The notes under the pieces: generated by a model | The model's input: the letters and a program-made list of their open reading frames with translations, nothing else | The model's database searches: none | What the model was told of the DNA's origin: nothing | Translations under genes and position numbers: made by a program | NCBI GenBank assembly: GCA_963710815.1 | Contig: CAVQCA010000059.1 | Location: 1 to 64,000 of the forward strand | Source of the DNA: CAVQCA01 sp963710815 | GTDB taxonomy: Bacteria > Pseudomonadota > Gammaproteobacteria > UBA9214 | Direction: 5' to 3' | DNA length: 64,000 bases | Shown here: positions 52,934-61,959 of the stretch, piece by piece | Layout: each line of letters starts with the position of its first letter | Position numbering within the stretch: the first letter of the stretch is position 1

Positions 52934-53007
52934 GCGGGTGTAGTTCAATGGTAGAACTGTAGCTTCCCAAGCTACTAACGTGGGTTCGATTCCCATCACC
53001 CGCTCCA
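52934..53007 (+). tRNA. tRNA-Gly (anticodon CCC)
   Basis: The cloverleaf is clear. The acceptor stem is GCGGGTG/CACCCGC, the D arm contains TAGTTCAATGGTAGAA, and the anticodon stem GTAGC/GCTAC encloses TTCCCAA with anticodon CCC. The T arm is GTGGGTTCGATTCCCAT, and CCA is encoded at 53005-53007. tRNA-Gly(CCC) reads GGG. Confidence 0.95.
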
Positions 53008-53148
53008 CTCCAGCCGGGATGATTCGGTTCTCGCTGATATCCATCAACCACCGTTCGTTCAACAGCACGGCCGCTTGTGCCGGCATGTCTTTATCTTTAC
53101 TGTCGCAACTTTCACTGCGATGACGATGTGCGTCACAGGGCCGTCTGT

Positions 53149-54285
53149 ATGAATACACCCGATACCATTGCCAAGGACAGGGCATTTCTCAACCGCACGG
53201 TCGAGGCGACGGTTCGCCTCGGATTGATTGCCATCCTCGGGATCTACTGTTTCCAGATTGTGCAGCCTTTCATCATCCCGGTCGTATGGGGTGTGATCAT
53301 CGCCGTGGCGACCCATCCCAACTATCAGTGGCTGCGGCGGGCCCTGGGCGAACGGCGCACCCTGGCGGCCACGCTGTTCGTCATACTGGCGCTGGTTCTG
53401 CTGATCATGCCCACCTTCATGTTGTCTGACACCCTGGTCACCGGCGTGACGGGTCTGGCAAGATCGCTGTCCGAAGGCGCCCTGATCATCCCGATGCCGC
53501 CGGATAGCGTCGCCGGCTGGCCGCTGATCGGTGAGCCGCTGGACAAGTTCTGGCGTCTGGCCTCGGGCAATCTCGCCGGGGCGCTGGGGGAGGTCGGACC
53601 CCAGCTAAAGGTGCTCGGCAAATGGTTGTTGTCCGGCGCCGCCGGCGCCGGCATCGGCATTCTGCAGTTTGTCGCGGCGATCATCATCGCCGGCGTCATT
53701 CTCAGGCACGACGAATCCGGCAAGCGCATCAGCTATGCCATAGCACGGCGACTCGCTGAGGAACACGGGGCCGGGTTCATCGATCTCGCTCGGGCGACCA
53801 TCCGCAGCGTCTCCCGCGGCATCCTGGGTGTCGCCCTGCTACAGTCGATACTGGCCGGCTTGGGATTCCTCGTTGCAGGTGTGCCGGCGGCAGGTCTGTG
53901 GGCGTTTCTGTGTCTGCTGTTGTCGGTGATCCAGATCGGCATCTTCCCCATCACCGTTCCGGTGATTATCTATGTGTTCGCCACCGGCGATACCACGACG
54001 GCGGTGATCTTCCTGATCTGGAGCATCATGGTCGGGATGCTGGACAATGTCCTCAAACCCCTGCTGCTCGGACGTGGCGTCAACGTGCCGATGGCGGTGA
54101 TTTTCGTTGGCGCGATCGGCGGGTTTCTCGCCTCGGGCATCATCGGCCTGTTCATCGGCTCCGTCATCCTGGTGCTTGGCTATGAGATGCTGCTCGGCTG
54201 GCTCGAAATCGATGCCGACAAACTCCCTGGCGAGGACTCCTCGCCCGGCAATGCGACGCCGCATGATCCGGCGGGTCCGGAGTGA
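53149..54285 (+). CDS. AI-2E family (PerM-like) membrane protein
   Basis: The 378-residue product has about eight membrane helices with a long soluble loop and the family segments VVWGVIIAVATHPNYQWL, AAGLWAFLCLLLSVIQIG, PVIIYVF and GRGVNVPMAVIFVGAIGGFLASGIIGLFIGSVILVLGYEML. Members export AI-2 or other small molecules, or act as ion permeases; the true substrate is unknown. ATG 53149 is preferred over an upstream open extension. Confidence 0.9.
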   Translation: MNTPDTIAKDRAFLNRTVEATVRLGLIAILGIYCFQIVQPFIIPVVWGVIIAVATHPNYQWLRRALGERRTLAATLFVILALVLLIMPTFMLSDTLVTGVTGLARSLSEGALIIPMPPDSVAGWPLIGEPLDKFWRLASGNLAGALGEVGPQLKVLGKWLLSGAAGAGIGILQFVAAIIIAGVILRHDESGKRISYAIARRLAEEHGAGFIDLARATIRSVSRGILGVALLQSILAGLGFLVAGVPAAGLWAFLCLLLSVIQIGIFPITVPVIIYVFATGDTTTAVIFLIWSIMVGMLDNVLKPLLLGRGVNVPMAVIFVGAIGGFLASGIIGLFIGSVILVLGYEMLLGWLEIDADKLPGEDSSPGNATPHDPAGPE

Positions 54286-54328
54286 GTCCCTGACCCGTTC
54301 GTGACGGGCCCCTGGATACGCTCCCGGT

Positions 54329-55114
54329 TCAGGCGTGCGTGGAGAAGCGGTAACCGGCGCCGCGGACGGTTTGAATGAGATAGGCCTTGTTGAAGGGTTC
54401 CAGTGCCTTGCGCAGGCGGCGGATATGGACGTCCACGGTGCGCTCTTCGATATAGACGTTGGCGCCCCAGACGGTATCCAGCAAATGGGCGCGGGTGAAG
54501 ACCCGGTCCCTGTGGCTCATGAAGTGGCGCAGCAGGCGAAATTCCGTAGGCCCCAGCTCGACCGGGTGGCCGTTGACCGTGGTCCGATAGCTTTTCTGGT
54601 CGAGCACCAGGCCATCGGTACAGAAGGTGGTGTCCCTGTCGTTGACCTGTTTGCGCAGGTGGGTGTTGATGCGCGCCTTGAGTTCCCGGATGGAAAAGGG
54701 CTTGACGACATAATCATCCGCCCCGCATTCCAGACCGCGCACCCGGTCCGCCTCTTCGCCGCGTGCGGTCAGCATGATCACCGGAATTTCACTGAGGCGG
54801 GGTTCGCGCCGCATCCGGCGCAACAGTTCGATGCCGCTCATATCGGGCAGCATCCAGTCCAGCAGGACTATGTTCGGCGTGTGGGTGGCCAGTTCCTGCA
54901 AGGCGCTCCGGCAGTCGCTGAGTGCAACGACGTGAGAGTCATCGCTCTTCAGTGCGTACTGAAGCATCTCGCAGATATCGGGGTCATCCTCGACCAGAAG
55001 CAGGCGGATGTTGTCTTTCTTGGCGGGAATCTCACGCACACTCCTGAGTCCCGCGGACGGTTCAATGTCAGGGGATGTTCGCAATGAATGTAGCGATTGA
55101 TTTGCCGTTTCCAT
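54329..55114 (-). CDS. phoB: PhoB-type response regulator
   Basis: The 261-residue product has a receiver domain (NIRLLLVEDDPDICEM, phospho-Asp in NIVLLDWMLPDMSG, VIMLTARGEE, GADDYVVKPF) and a C-terminal OmpR-type winged helix (LGPTEFRLLRHFMSHRDRVFTRAHLLDTVWG, RTVDVHIRRLRKAL). This wording is close to PhoB, the phosphate-starvation activator. No phoR kinase follows; an orphan position is unusual. ATG 55114 gives a 34-residue N-terminal extension before the receiver. Confidence 0.88.
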   Translation of the reverse strand: METANQSLHSLRTSPDIEPSAGLRSVREIPAKKDNIRLLLVEDDPDICEMLQYALKSDDSHVVALSDCRSALQELATHTPNIVLLDWMLPDMSGIELLRRMRREPRLSEIPVIMLTARGEEADRVRGLECGADDYVVKPFSIRELKARINTHLRKQVNDRDTTFCTDGLVLDQKSYRTTVNGHPVELGPTEFRLLRHFMSHRDRVFTRAHLLDTVWGANVYIEERTVDVHIRRLRKALEPFNKAYLIQTVRGAGYRFSTHA

Positions 55115-55508
55115 CTTTCTGATTCCCAGCTGCGGCACGCGGGAGAAGGCGCCCCGCATGTCTGTTCCCGGGCACGGACGGGCGATTCTGCTACGCAGCG
55201 GCCGTGCCTCACGCGCAGAAATGATGGCGGGCTTGTGTGTGGTGGTGATTACCGGTTTATTAGGGTTTTGTTAAACGCCGGTAAAAATGATTCACCTGCG
55301 ATCGGGAAGGCGGGGCTGGCGTGCCGGTGAAATCAACCGGAGTGATCCGGGCGGCCGCATTACGGTTAGCGAACCGTAAACAAAGAATAATTAATCTATA
55401 GATAAAATAAATATATTTTAAAACATAAGCGATTAGTAATAAACTAAATAAGAATGGCGCTATCCTGATAATTTTCAACCAACCATCGATTCGAGAGGAG
55501 AATCAGAA
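55115..55508. promoter_or_regulatory. AT-rich upstream region of the sulfur-globule-like gene
   Basis: The half nearest the gene (about 55375-55460) is extremely AT-rich compared with the window, with several TAATAAA/TATATTTT tracts, and is likely the promoter of the gene at 55509. A strong GAGAGGAGAATCAGAA ribosome site precedes that gene. I see no FNR box here. Confidence 0.5.
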
Positions 55509-56156
55509 ATGAAAACGATCGTTACCGTAATATCCGCCGGTGTACTGGTAGCGGCTTCCGCGACCGCGTCAGCCTGGGGCTGGGGTCCGTACAACGGCTA
55601 TGCCCCCTATGGTTATGCGCCTTATGGCTACGGCGTACCGATGCAGCCGCCGGTTGAGCTGACCGATGCGCAGCGCAAGGCGATGCAGGACCAGCAGGCC
55701 AAGGCATTCGAGTACATGCAGAATGTTCAGCGCCAGATGGCGAAATACTATGCCGAACATCCCGATCCGATCACCACCATGGAACGGCGCATGTACCAGG
55801 ATCAAGTGGCCCAGATGCAGGATATGAACAAGATGATCCAGGAGACGCAACAGGAGATGAACAAGGATATGCAGGACTCCATGTCAGCGTATCCGGTGAA
55901 CGGCTTCGAACAGCCCCCCCGGCCCGAAGACGACGCCCGTCTGCAGGAAATGGAGAAGCAGGCGCAGGAACAGCGCAAGGCGGCTGAAGAACGCCGTGCA
56001 GCCTTCTTAAAGGCGGCCGAACAGCGTCGCCTGGATGCCCAGAAACGCTACCAGGAACGCAGTCTGGATCGCGGCTACCATGTTAACCCCGTGATGGCGC
56101 CACAGGATGAGGTTCCGCCGCCCGCTGCCGCCAAGACCGAGGCCACGAAAAGCTGA
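55509..56156 (+). CDS. Sulfur-globule-like secreted coiled-coil protein
   Basis: The 215-residue product has a signal peptide (about 1-22) and then a Gly/Tyr-rich stretch (GWGPYNGYAPYGYAPYGYG) like sulfur globule proteins. A long Gln/Met/Lys-rich helical region (about 50-200) follows, with many charged heptads. The mix of an Sgp-type N-terminus and a coiled coil resembles the larger sulfur-globule coat protein type (SgpD-like), but I am not certain. It has a strong terminator after it. Confidence 0.75.
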   Translation: MKTIVTVISAGVLVAASATASAWGWGPYNGYAPYGYAPYGYGVPMQPPVELTDAQRKAMQDQQAKAFEYMQNVQRQMAKYYAEHPDPITTMERRMYQDQVAQMQDMNKMIQETQQEMNKDMQDSMSAYPVNGFEQPPRPEDDARLQEMEKQAQEQRKAAEERRAAFLKAAEQRRLDAQKRYQERSLDRGYHVNPVMAPQDEVPPPAAAKTEATKS

Positions 56157-56223
56157 GGTCGGTTGAGATGTTCTGTTGACCGAGCCGATGACGTCCGCCG
56201 TACCTGGCGGACAGAAACGGGAG

Positions 56224-56258
56224 TAGGGCGCGTGATAAACCACGCGCCCTATTTTTTT
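56224..56258 (+). terminator. Rho-independent terminator after the sulfur-globule-like gene
   Basis: TAGGGCGCGTG (56224-56234) and CACGCGCCCTA (56241-56251) form a perfect 11-bp stem, followed by a run of seven T (56252-56258). Confidence 0.9.
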
Positions 56259-56454
56259 GTTTACAGGGACGCGCGGGAGTGATGAGTTTGCAGGGACGAT
56301 GCTCAGGGAGGGGCAGGTGCCGCGTGAAGCAGGATGCCGTGAGGCGGCGCCCGCCCGAGCCCTCAGCCAACCTTATATGAAACGGGGAGATGACTCATCT
56401 ATACTGCACGGGGTGAAATACACCGGATTACCGCGATAACACAAGGGAAAACCG

Positions 56455-58573
56455 ATGGGGAAATTGCTGAAAATCATTCTGGGAATGGTTGCGCTCGTCG
56501 CCGGGTTGATCCTCGTGCTGGCACTGGTGCTGCCAATGATCATCGATCCCAACGATTACAAGGATCAGATCGCCGCGGTGGTGAAAGATGACACCGGCCG
56601 CACCTTGCACATCGATGGCAAGATCAGCCTCTCCGTGTTTCCGTGGCTGGGACTGGAGATCGGTCCGACGCGCCTGAGCAACGCGCCGGGCTTCGGCGAT
56701 CAGCCCATGGCCAGCATCGATAAGGTCGAGGTGCGCGTCAAGCTGCTTCCGCTGCTGCACAAACAGCTGGAGATGGATACCCTCAGGCTTTCCGGCCTGC
56801 AGCTGCGGCTCGGCAGGGATGCCAGCGGCCGCAGCAACTGGGATGACCTGCTCGGCAAGAGCGGCGGGAAAACGCCAACCGGCACAAGCCGGCCGGGCGC
56901 GGAGGGCGGCAGTCCGCTCGCGGGCCTGGCCATCGGCGGTGTGAAGGTGAGCGATGCCCGCGTGCTGTGGGATGATCGATCCACCGGAGCGCATTACGAG
57001 ATCAAGGACCTGTCGTTCACCACCGGCGCCATCGCACCGGGCAAACCGTTCGATCTCGACCTCCATTTCGGCATGGATGCCAGGCAGCCCGCCATCGCCG
57101 GCCGGACGGAGCTGCGCGGCAAGGTCATGATCGCGGAATCCTTGCAGGCGGTCACCATCGACGGAGCGCAACTGAAGCTCGATCTGAACGGGCGATACCG
57201 TGCCCGGCGGCCGGCTGCAGCTCTCGCTGGCGACGGATATCACGGTCGATCTCCAGCACCAGACGTTGCAGATGACGAAGCTTTCGATCGAGACGCTGGG
57301 ACTGAACATCAGCGGCAATGCCAGCGGTACCGGCATTGGCGGCAAGGATCCACGTATTCACGGCGCGTTGAACGTGGCGGAATTCGCGCCGCGTGAGCTC
57401 ATCAAGGCGCTGGGTCAGAAGCCGCCGCTGACCGCGGACGCCACGGTGCTCGGCAAGGCGGGCGCCGCCCTGCAATGGGAGGCCTCCCCGCAGTACGCGG
57501 CGGCCACATCCCTGAAGTTGCAGCTCGATGATACGCACGTCAACGGCAAGCTGCGCGTGGATGATTTTGCCAAACCCGCCATTGGTTTCGCATTGCAGGT
57601 CGACCAGTTCGACCTGGATCGTTACCTGCCCCCTCCGGCCAAGGAGGCGCGGACGCCGGCGGCCACCCCCGCCGCCGCGGCGGGCGGTGCGGCGGCGCTG
57701 CCGGTCGATACCCTGCGCGGTCTGAACCTTTCCGGTACGGCGAAAATCGCCACACTGAAGGCCTTCAAGCTGCGCTCGACGGATATCGAGTTCACGATCA
57801 AGTCGCATGACGGCCTGCTGCGTGTGTATCCGGCGACCGCCAGGATGTACCAGGGGCAGTACAGCGGGGATATTACCGTGGACGTCAGGGGAAAAACCCC
57901 ACGTCTGTCCCTGGACGAACATGTGAAGGGTATCCAGGCCGGGCCGTTGCTCAAGGACCTGAGCGGTGACGACAAGCTGACCGGCACCGGCAATGTTGAC
58001 GTTCGGCTGACCGGCAGCGGTGCGACGCCGGAACAGCTGCGCCGCACCCTGAACGGCAACACCGCGTTTTCCTTCATCGACGGCAGCATCAAGGGTGTGA
58101 ATATCGCTTCGCTGATACGCACGGCCCAGGCCAGGCTCAAGGGGCAGTCGCCGCCCGTCGGTGACCAGCCCGACCAGACCGATTTCGCCGAGTTGCGGGG
58201 AACCGCGACCGTGACCGATGGCGTGGTCAGAAACAATGATCTGTCCGTCAAGTCCCCCCTGCTGAGGATCAGCGGTGAGGGCCAGGTCAGTCTGCCCGCC
58301 GAGACCATCGATTACCTGCTGACGACCAAGATCGTTGGCTCCCTGGAAGGGCAGGGAGGCAAGGCGCTCGATGAACTGAAGGGGGTCGCGATCCCGGTGC
58401 GCATCGGCGGAACCTTCAGCAAGCTGACCTATACACCGGACCTCTCTGCCGCCGTTGGCGATGCGGCGAAGGAAAAGGCCAGGGAGAAGATCGAAAAGAA
58501 GGCCGGGAAGTTGTTGAAGGGAAAACTCGGTGAAGAACCCACCAGGCAGTTGCTGAAGGACCTGTTCAAATAG
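56455..58573 (+). pseudogene. asmA: AsmA-family protein, one-base frameshift
   Basis: The N-terminal part (MGKLLKIILGMVALVAGLILV membrane anchor, DPNDYKDQIAAVVKDDTGR, KISLSVFPWLGLEIG) is typical of AsmA, a large bridge-like protein of the inner membrane and periplasm linked to lipid transport. An extra base at 57193 (after AACGGG) shifts the frame; removing it joins LDLNG to DTVPGGRLQLSL. The C-terminal part contains LRGTATVTDGVVRNNDLSVKSPLLRISGEG and ends as AsmA proteins do. The joined length would be about 705 residues. A sequencing error is possible. Confidence 0.9.
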
Positions 58574-58578
58574 GCAGC

Positions 58579-59145
58579 TTGCCCGCGGTGTTCCGACTTC
58601 TGGGGTGCGCGCTGCTGCTGGCGCCGCTGCTCTGCCGCGCCGGTGGCGTGCTGGATTCATCCGCAAGCTACGATGCGGGTGTGTATTCCCTTTCCATCGA
58701 AGCGCGCATCGATGCCCCGGTCGACATGGTCTACCGGCTGATAACGGATTATGATCACCTGCATGACATCAACCCGGCCATCAGGGCAAGTCGCATCCTG
58801 CGCACCTTCAGCCCGGTGAAGCACCGTATCCGTACCGTCACCCGCGTTTGTGTGCTGTTTTACTGCCGCAATGTTACCCAGATACAGGATATGGTGCAGG
58901 AGGAACATCACACCATTGAGGCGGTTGTTATCCCGCGGGGGAGCGATTTTCGCCGGGGGCGCGGGATCTGGCGCCTGACGGGTGTCGGTGATGTCACCTT
59001 GTTGCGCTTCAGCGCCGAACTCGTGCCGGACTTCTATATGCCGGCACTGATCGGGCCCTGGCTGATCCGGCACGAAATGGTCAATCAGATAACGGCAATC
59101 GTCATGATCATCGAAGCGCGCTGCCAGCAGGAAACCAGTTCGTGA
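58579..59145 (+). CDS. Exported SRPBCC-family protein
   Basis: The 188-residue product has a signal peptide (about 1-22, LLCRA) and then a START-like SRPBCC domain (EARIDAPVDMVYRLITDYDHLHDINPAIRASRI, IEAVVIPRGSDFRRGRGIWRL). The domain binds hydrophobic ligands in many relatives. The start is a TTG 6 bases after the asmA stop. The last four bases overlap the mutY start. The periplasmic location next to AsmA suggests a lipid or envelope role. Confidence 0.78.
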   Translation: MPAVFRLLGCALLLAPLLCRAGGVLDSSASYDAGVYSLSIEARIDAPVDMVYRLITDYDHLHDINPAIRASRILRTFSPVKHRIRTVTRVCVLFYCRNVTQIQDMVQEEHHTIEAVVIPRGSDFRRGRGIWRLTGVGDVTLLRFSAELVPDFYMPALIGPWLIRHEMVNQITAIVMIIEARCQQETSS

Positions 59146-60206
59146 ACCCCGGCGATTTCGCCGCGCGCGTGCTCGACTGGTTCGCGCGTCATGGCCGCAG
59201 GGATCTTCCCTGGCAGGAAAACCCGACGCCCTACCGTGTCTGGATCTCGGAGATCATGCTGCAGCAAACGCAGGTGGCCACCGTCATTCCCTACTACGAA
59301 CGCTTCCTGGCGCGCTTCCCTGACGTACAGGCCCTGGCCGGGGCGAGTCTTGACCAGGTTCTGCATCACTGGTCGGGCCTGGGTTACTACGCCCGGGCGC
59401 GCAACCTGCATGCTGCGGCGCGCCTCATCGCAGGGCGGCATCGGGGGCGTTTCCCTGATAACCTCGACGCGGTGCGGGCGCTGCCTGGCATCGGGCGTTC
59501 CACCGCCGGGGCGATCCTGTCGCTGGCATGCGGGCAGCGCCACCCGATCCTGGACGGCAACGTGAAGCGGGTGATCGCCCGCTTTCACGCCGTGGAGGGC
59601 TGGCCGGGACAGGCGTCCGTCGAGAACCGGCTCTGGGTGCTGGCCGAGCGCTACACACCGGGGACGCAGGTGGCGGCCTACACCCAGGCGATTATGGATC
59701 TCGGCGCGACACTGTGCACCCGCGGCCAGCCCGCCTGCGGCCAGTGCCCGATGGAGAGGGATTGCGCGGCCCGGCTTGCCGGTCGGCAGCGGGACTTTCC
59801 GTCCGCGCGCCCGCGCCGGGCGCTGCCGCTGCGCAGGACACGCATGATGCTGGTCTGCAACGATGCGGGCGAGATCCTGCTGGAGCGGCGTCCGCCGGCA
59901 GGCATCTGGGGCGGGTTGTGGAGCTTCCCGGAAGTTGCGCCAGATCAACCTCCGGAGACCTGGTGCCGCGAGCACATGGGCCTGGATGTATGCCTCCTGG
60001 AGGAATGGCCGTGCGTGCAGCACACCTTCAGCCATTTTCACCTGGAGATCACGCCGGTGCTGGCGAAAGCGCAGGTTTCACCGGACGGCGTACGGGAAGA
60101 GCGCACACGTCTCTGGTGCGCGCCTCATCGACTCGAAGAGCGGGGTCTGGCCGCACCGGTAAAACGACTGCTGCAGCGATATACTCAACAACAGCAAAAG
60201 GGGTGA
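59142..60206 (+). CDS. mutY: Adenine DNA glycosylase MutY
   Basis: MutY removes adenine mispaired with 8-oxoguanine. The 354-residue product has LPWQENPTPYRVWISEIMLQQTQV, the helix-hairpin-helix ALPGIGRSTAGAILSLA with the catalytic Asp in ILDGNVKRV, the C-x6-C-x2-C-x5-C iron-sulfur loop (CTRGQPACGQCPMERDC) and a C-terminal Nudix-like domain (PPAGIWGGLWSFPE). GTG start. yggX follows at 4 bases, a classic pair. Confidence 0.97.
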   Translation: MNPGDFAARVLDWFARHGRRDLPWQENPTPYRVWISEIMLQQTQVATVIPYYERFLARFPDVQALAGASLDQVLHHWSGLGYYARARNLHAAARLIAGRHRGRFPDNLDAVRALPGIGRSTAGAILSLACGQRHPILDGNVKRVIARFHAVEGWPGQASVENRLWVLAERYTPGTQVAAYTQAIMDLGATLCTRGQPACGQCPMERDCAARLAGRQRDFPSARPRRALPLRRTRMMLVCNDAGEILLERRPPAGIWGGLWSFPEVAPDQPPETWCREHMGLDVCLLEEWPCVQHTFSHFHLEITPVLAKAQVSPDGVREERTRLWCAPHRLEERGLAAPVKRLLQRYTQQQQKG

Positions 60207-60210
60207 TTCC

Positions 60211-60489
60211 ATGGGTCGGATGGTGAAATGTGTCAAGCTGGGAAGGGAAGCCGAGGGACTGGAGGTGCCGCCTTATCCCGGCGAGCTGGGGCAGCGGATC
60301 TACGAGAACGTCTCGAAAGAGGCCTGGCAGCTCTGGCTGCGCCACCAGACCATGCTGATCAACGAGCACCGCATCTCGCTGGTGGACCCCAAGGCACGCA
60401 AGCTTCTGGAAGAGGAGATGGAAAAGTTTTTCTTCGGTGGTGGCTCCACGCTGCCCGGCGGGTTCGTGTCCCCGGATCGTTTGAAGTAA
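60211..60489 (+). CDS. yggX: Iron-trafficking protein YggX
   Basis: YggX protects Fe-S enzymes from oxidative damage and may traffic ferrous iron. The 92-residue product reads VKCVKLGREAEGLEVPPYPGELGQRIYENVSKEAWQLWLRHQTMLINEHRLSL-like and ends in FFFGGGS. It follows mutY directly, the standard arrangement. Confidence 0.96.
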   Translation: MGRMVKCVKLGREAEGLEVPPYPGELGQRIYENVSKEAWQLWLRHQTMLINEHRISLVDPKARKLLEEEMEKFFFGGGSTLPGGFVSPDRLK

Positions 60490-60605
60490 GCCGATCGGCG
60501 CCAGGCGGTCGATCGACCCTCCCCGGGCTGTTAATTGATCCCGCCCGGGTGAATAATACAGCCGCCTTGACTCGCCCCGGGACTGCGGCTTTAATACCCA
60601 CCCCC

Positions 60606-60681
60606 GGCCAGGTAGCTCAGTTGGTAGAGCAGGGGACTGAAAATCCCCGTGTCGGCGGTTCGATTCCGTCCCTGGCCACCA
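60606..60681 (+). tRNA. tRNA-Phe (anticodon GAA)
   Basis: The cloverleaf is clear. The acceptor stem is GGCCAGG/CCTGGCC, the D arm is TAGCTCAGTTGGTAGAGCA, and the anticodon stem GGGGA/TCCCC surrounds CTGAAAA with anticodon GAA. The T arm is CGGCGGTTCGATTCCGTC, and CCA ends at 60681. Its 3' end is the apparent attachment site of the following element. Confidence 0.96.
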
Positions 60682-60687
60682 TTAATT

Positions 60688-61719
60688 TCAGTTGTTTACG
60701 ATTAACTTCAAGCCGTTCTTCTGGTGCTGTGCCAGGTTTGTGCTCTCGACCCGCTGCGCCGCTTTCTTCAAGTGCTCGCTGGCCAGGTGCGCATAGCGCA
60801 ACACCATTTCGAACGAGGCCCAGCCGCCCAACTCCATCAACTCCTGCAGACTGGTGCCTTGCTGGACGTGCCACGACGCCCAGGTGTGCCGCAAATCGTG
60901 CCAGCGGAAATCCTCGATGCCGACACGCTCCAGAGCACGCTTCCATGCCTTGGTGGTCGTCCGTGCCACCGGTGCGTCCTTGTAGGTGAACACATAGACC
61001 GGATGCTGGCCCTGCCGATGATCCAGAATGGTTAAGGCATCCTGGTTCAACGGCACCGCAATCGCCCGGCGCGACTTGGACTGATCGGCATGAATCCATG
61101 CCGTGCCACGCTCCAGGTCCACCTGGTCCCAGCGCAGATAACTGACGTTGCTTTGCCTTAAGCCCGTCGCGAGCGTGAAGGCCGCCATGTCAGCCAGGTG
61201 GGGTGGCAGCGCCGCGACCAACTTGACCGCCTGCGCCTGGGTGATCCACCGCACCCGCTTTCTGGGCTCAGGATAGAGCCGGACCCGGGGAATCGTCTCC
61301 AGCCATTCCCATTCATCACGGGCCTTGCGCAAGATCGCCCGCAGTAACGCCAGGTAACGGTTTGCCGTTGAGGCGCTCGCTTCGTGCTTCTTGGCCGCTC
61401 CGATGTGGTCCACCAGCTCCCGGTTGATTTCATCCAGGTAGTGGTTTCTCAAGAACTGATCCAGCCACCGGAGCTTTGCAAGGTCCTTGTGATGATCCGC
61501 CTTGCCGTCGGTATCCTGCATCCAACGCACCACGGCTTCCTGCCAGGTGCGCCTGGGTTTTTCACCCAGCCTGTGAATACGCCACAGATCGACCTTTAAC
61601 TGGTCGTGGTATTCCTGCGCGAGTTGCTTCTCTTCAGTCCCAGCAGAGCGGCGTATTCGCTTGCCATTAGGTGCTGTGAAGCGGACCCACCAGGTAGTGC
61701 CGCGTTTGTAGAGTGACAT
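60688..61719 (-). CDS. Tyrosine-type site-specific integrase
   Basis: The 343-residue product has an N-terminal arm-binding/SAM-like part (TWQEAVVRWMQD, KDLAKLRWLDQFLRN) and a C-terminal catalytic domain. That domain has the first Arg in LATGLRQSNVSYLRWDQVD, HDLRHTWASW (HxxR), and the GGWASFEMVLRYAHL Tyr region. It ends 6 bases from tRNA-Phe, the typical location for an integrase whose attachment site is the tRNA 3' end. Confidence 0.95.
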   Translation of the reverse strand: MSLYKRGTTWWVRFTAPNGKRIRRSAGTEEKQLAQEYHDQLKVDLWRIHRLGEKPRRTWQEAVVRWMQDTDGKADHHKDLAKLRWLDQFLRNHYLDEINRELVDHIGAAKKHEASASTANRYLALLRAILRKARDEWEWLETIPRVRLYPEPRKRVRWITQAQAVKLVAALPPHLADMAAFTLATGLRQSNVSYLRWDQVDLERGTAWIHADQSKSRRAIAVPLNQDALTILDHRQGQHPVYVFTYKDAPVARTTTKAWKRALERVGIEDFRWHDLRHTWASWHVQQGTSLQELMELGGWASFEMVLRYAHLASEHLKKAAQRVESTNLAQHQKNGLKLIVNN

Positions 61720-61925
61720 GATGCCTCCTTGTCACAGCCACTTCGCGGCGCTTGCCAGGGACCAGCATAGAGGGAGCGCAGGTGGTCGGCAAGGTCTGCT
61801 TCCAGGAAGACCCAGCGCTTGCCCGGTTTCGCGCCCTGGATAATGCCGGCCTTGGCCTTTTGCCGTAGCGCCGCCGGCGACATGTGCAGGAAGGCGGCGG
61901 CTTCGTTGAGATCGAGGGTACGCAT
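61596..61925 (-). CDS. Helix-turn-helix excisionase-like protein
   Basis: The 109-residue product begins MRTLDLNEAAAFLHMSPAALRQKAKAGIIQGAKPGKRWVFLEADL, a MerR/excisionase-type winged HTH. The C-terminal 40 residues are unstructured-looking and overlap the integrase 5' end by 124 bases in another frame, so the native stop could differ. Probable excision or gene-control protein of the element. Confidence 0.72.
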   Translation of the reverse strand: MRTLDLNEAAAFLHMSPAALRQKAKAGIIQGAKPGKRWVFLEADLADHLRSLYAGPWQAPRSGCDKEASCHSTNAALPGGSASQHLMASEYAALLGLKRSNSRRNTTTS

Positions 61926-61959
61926 GATACAGGCTCACTCCGTGGCGCTCCCGGAGGCA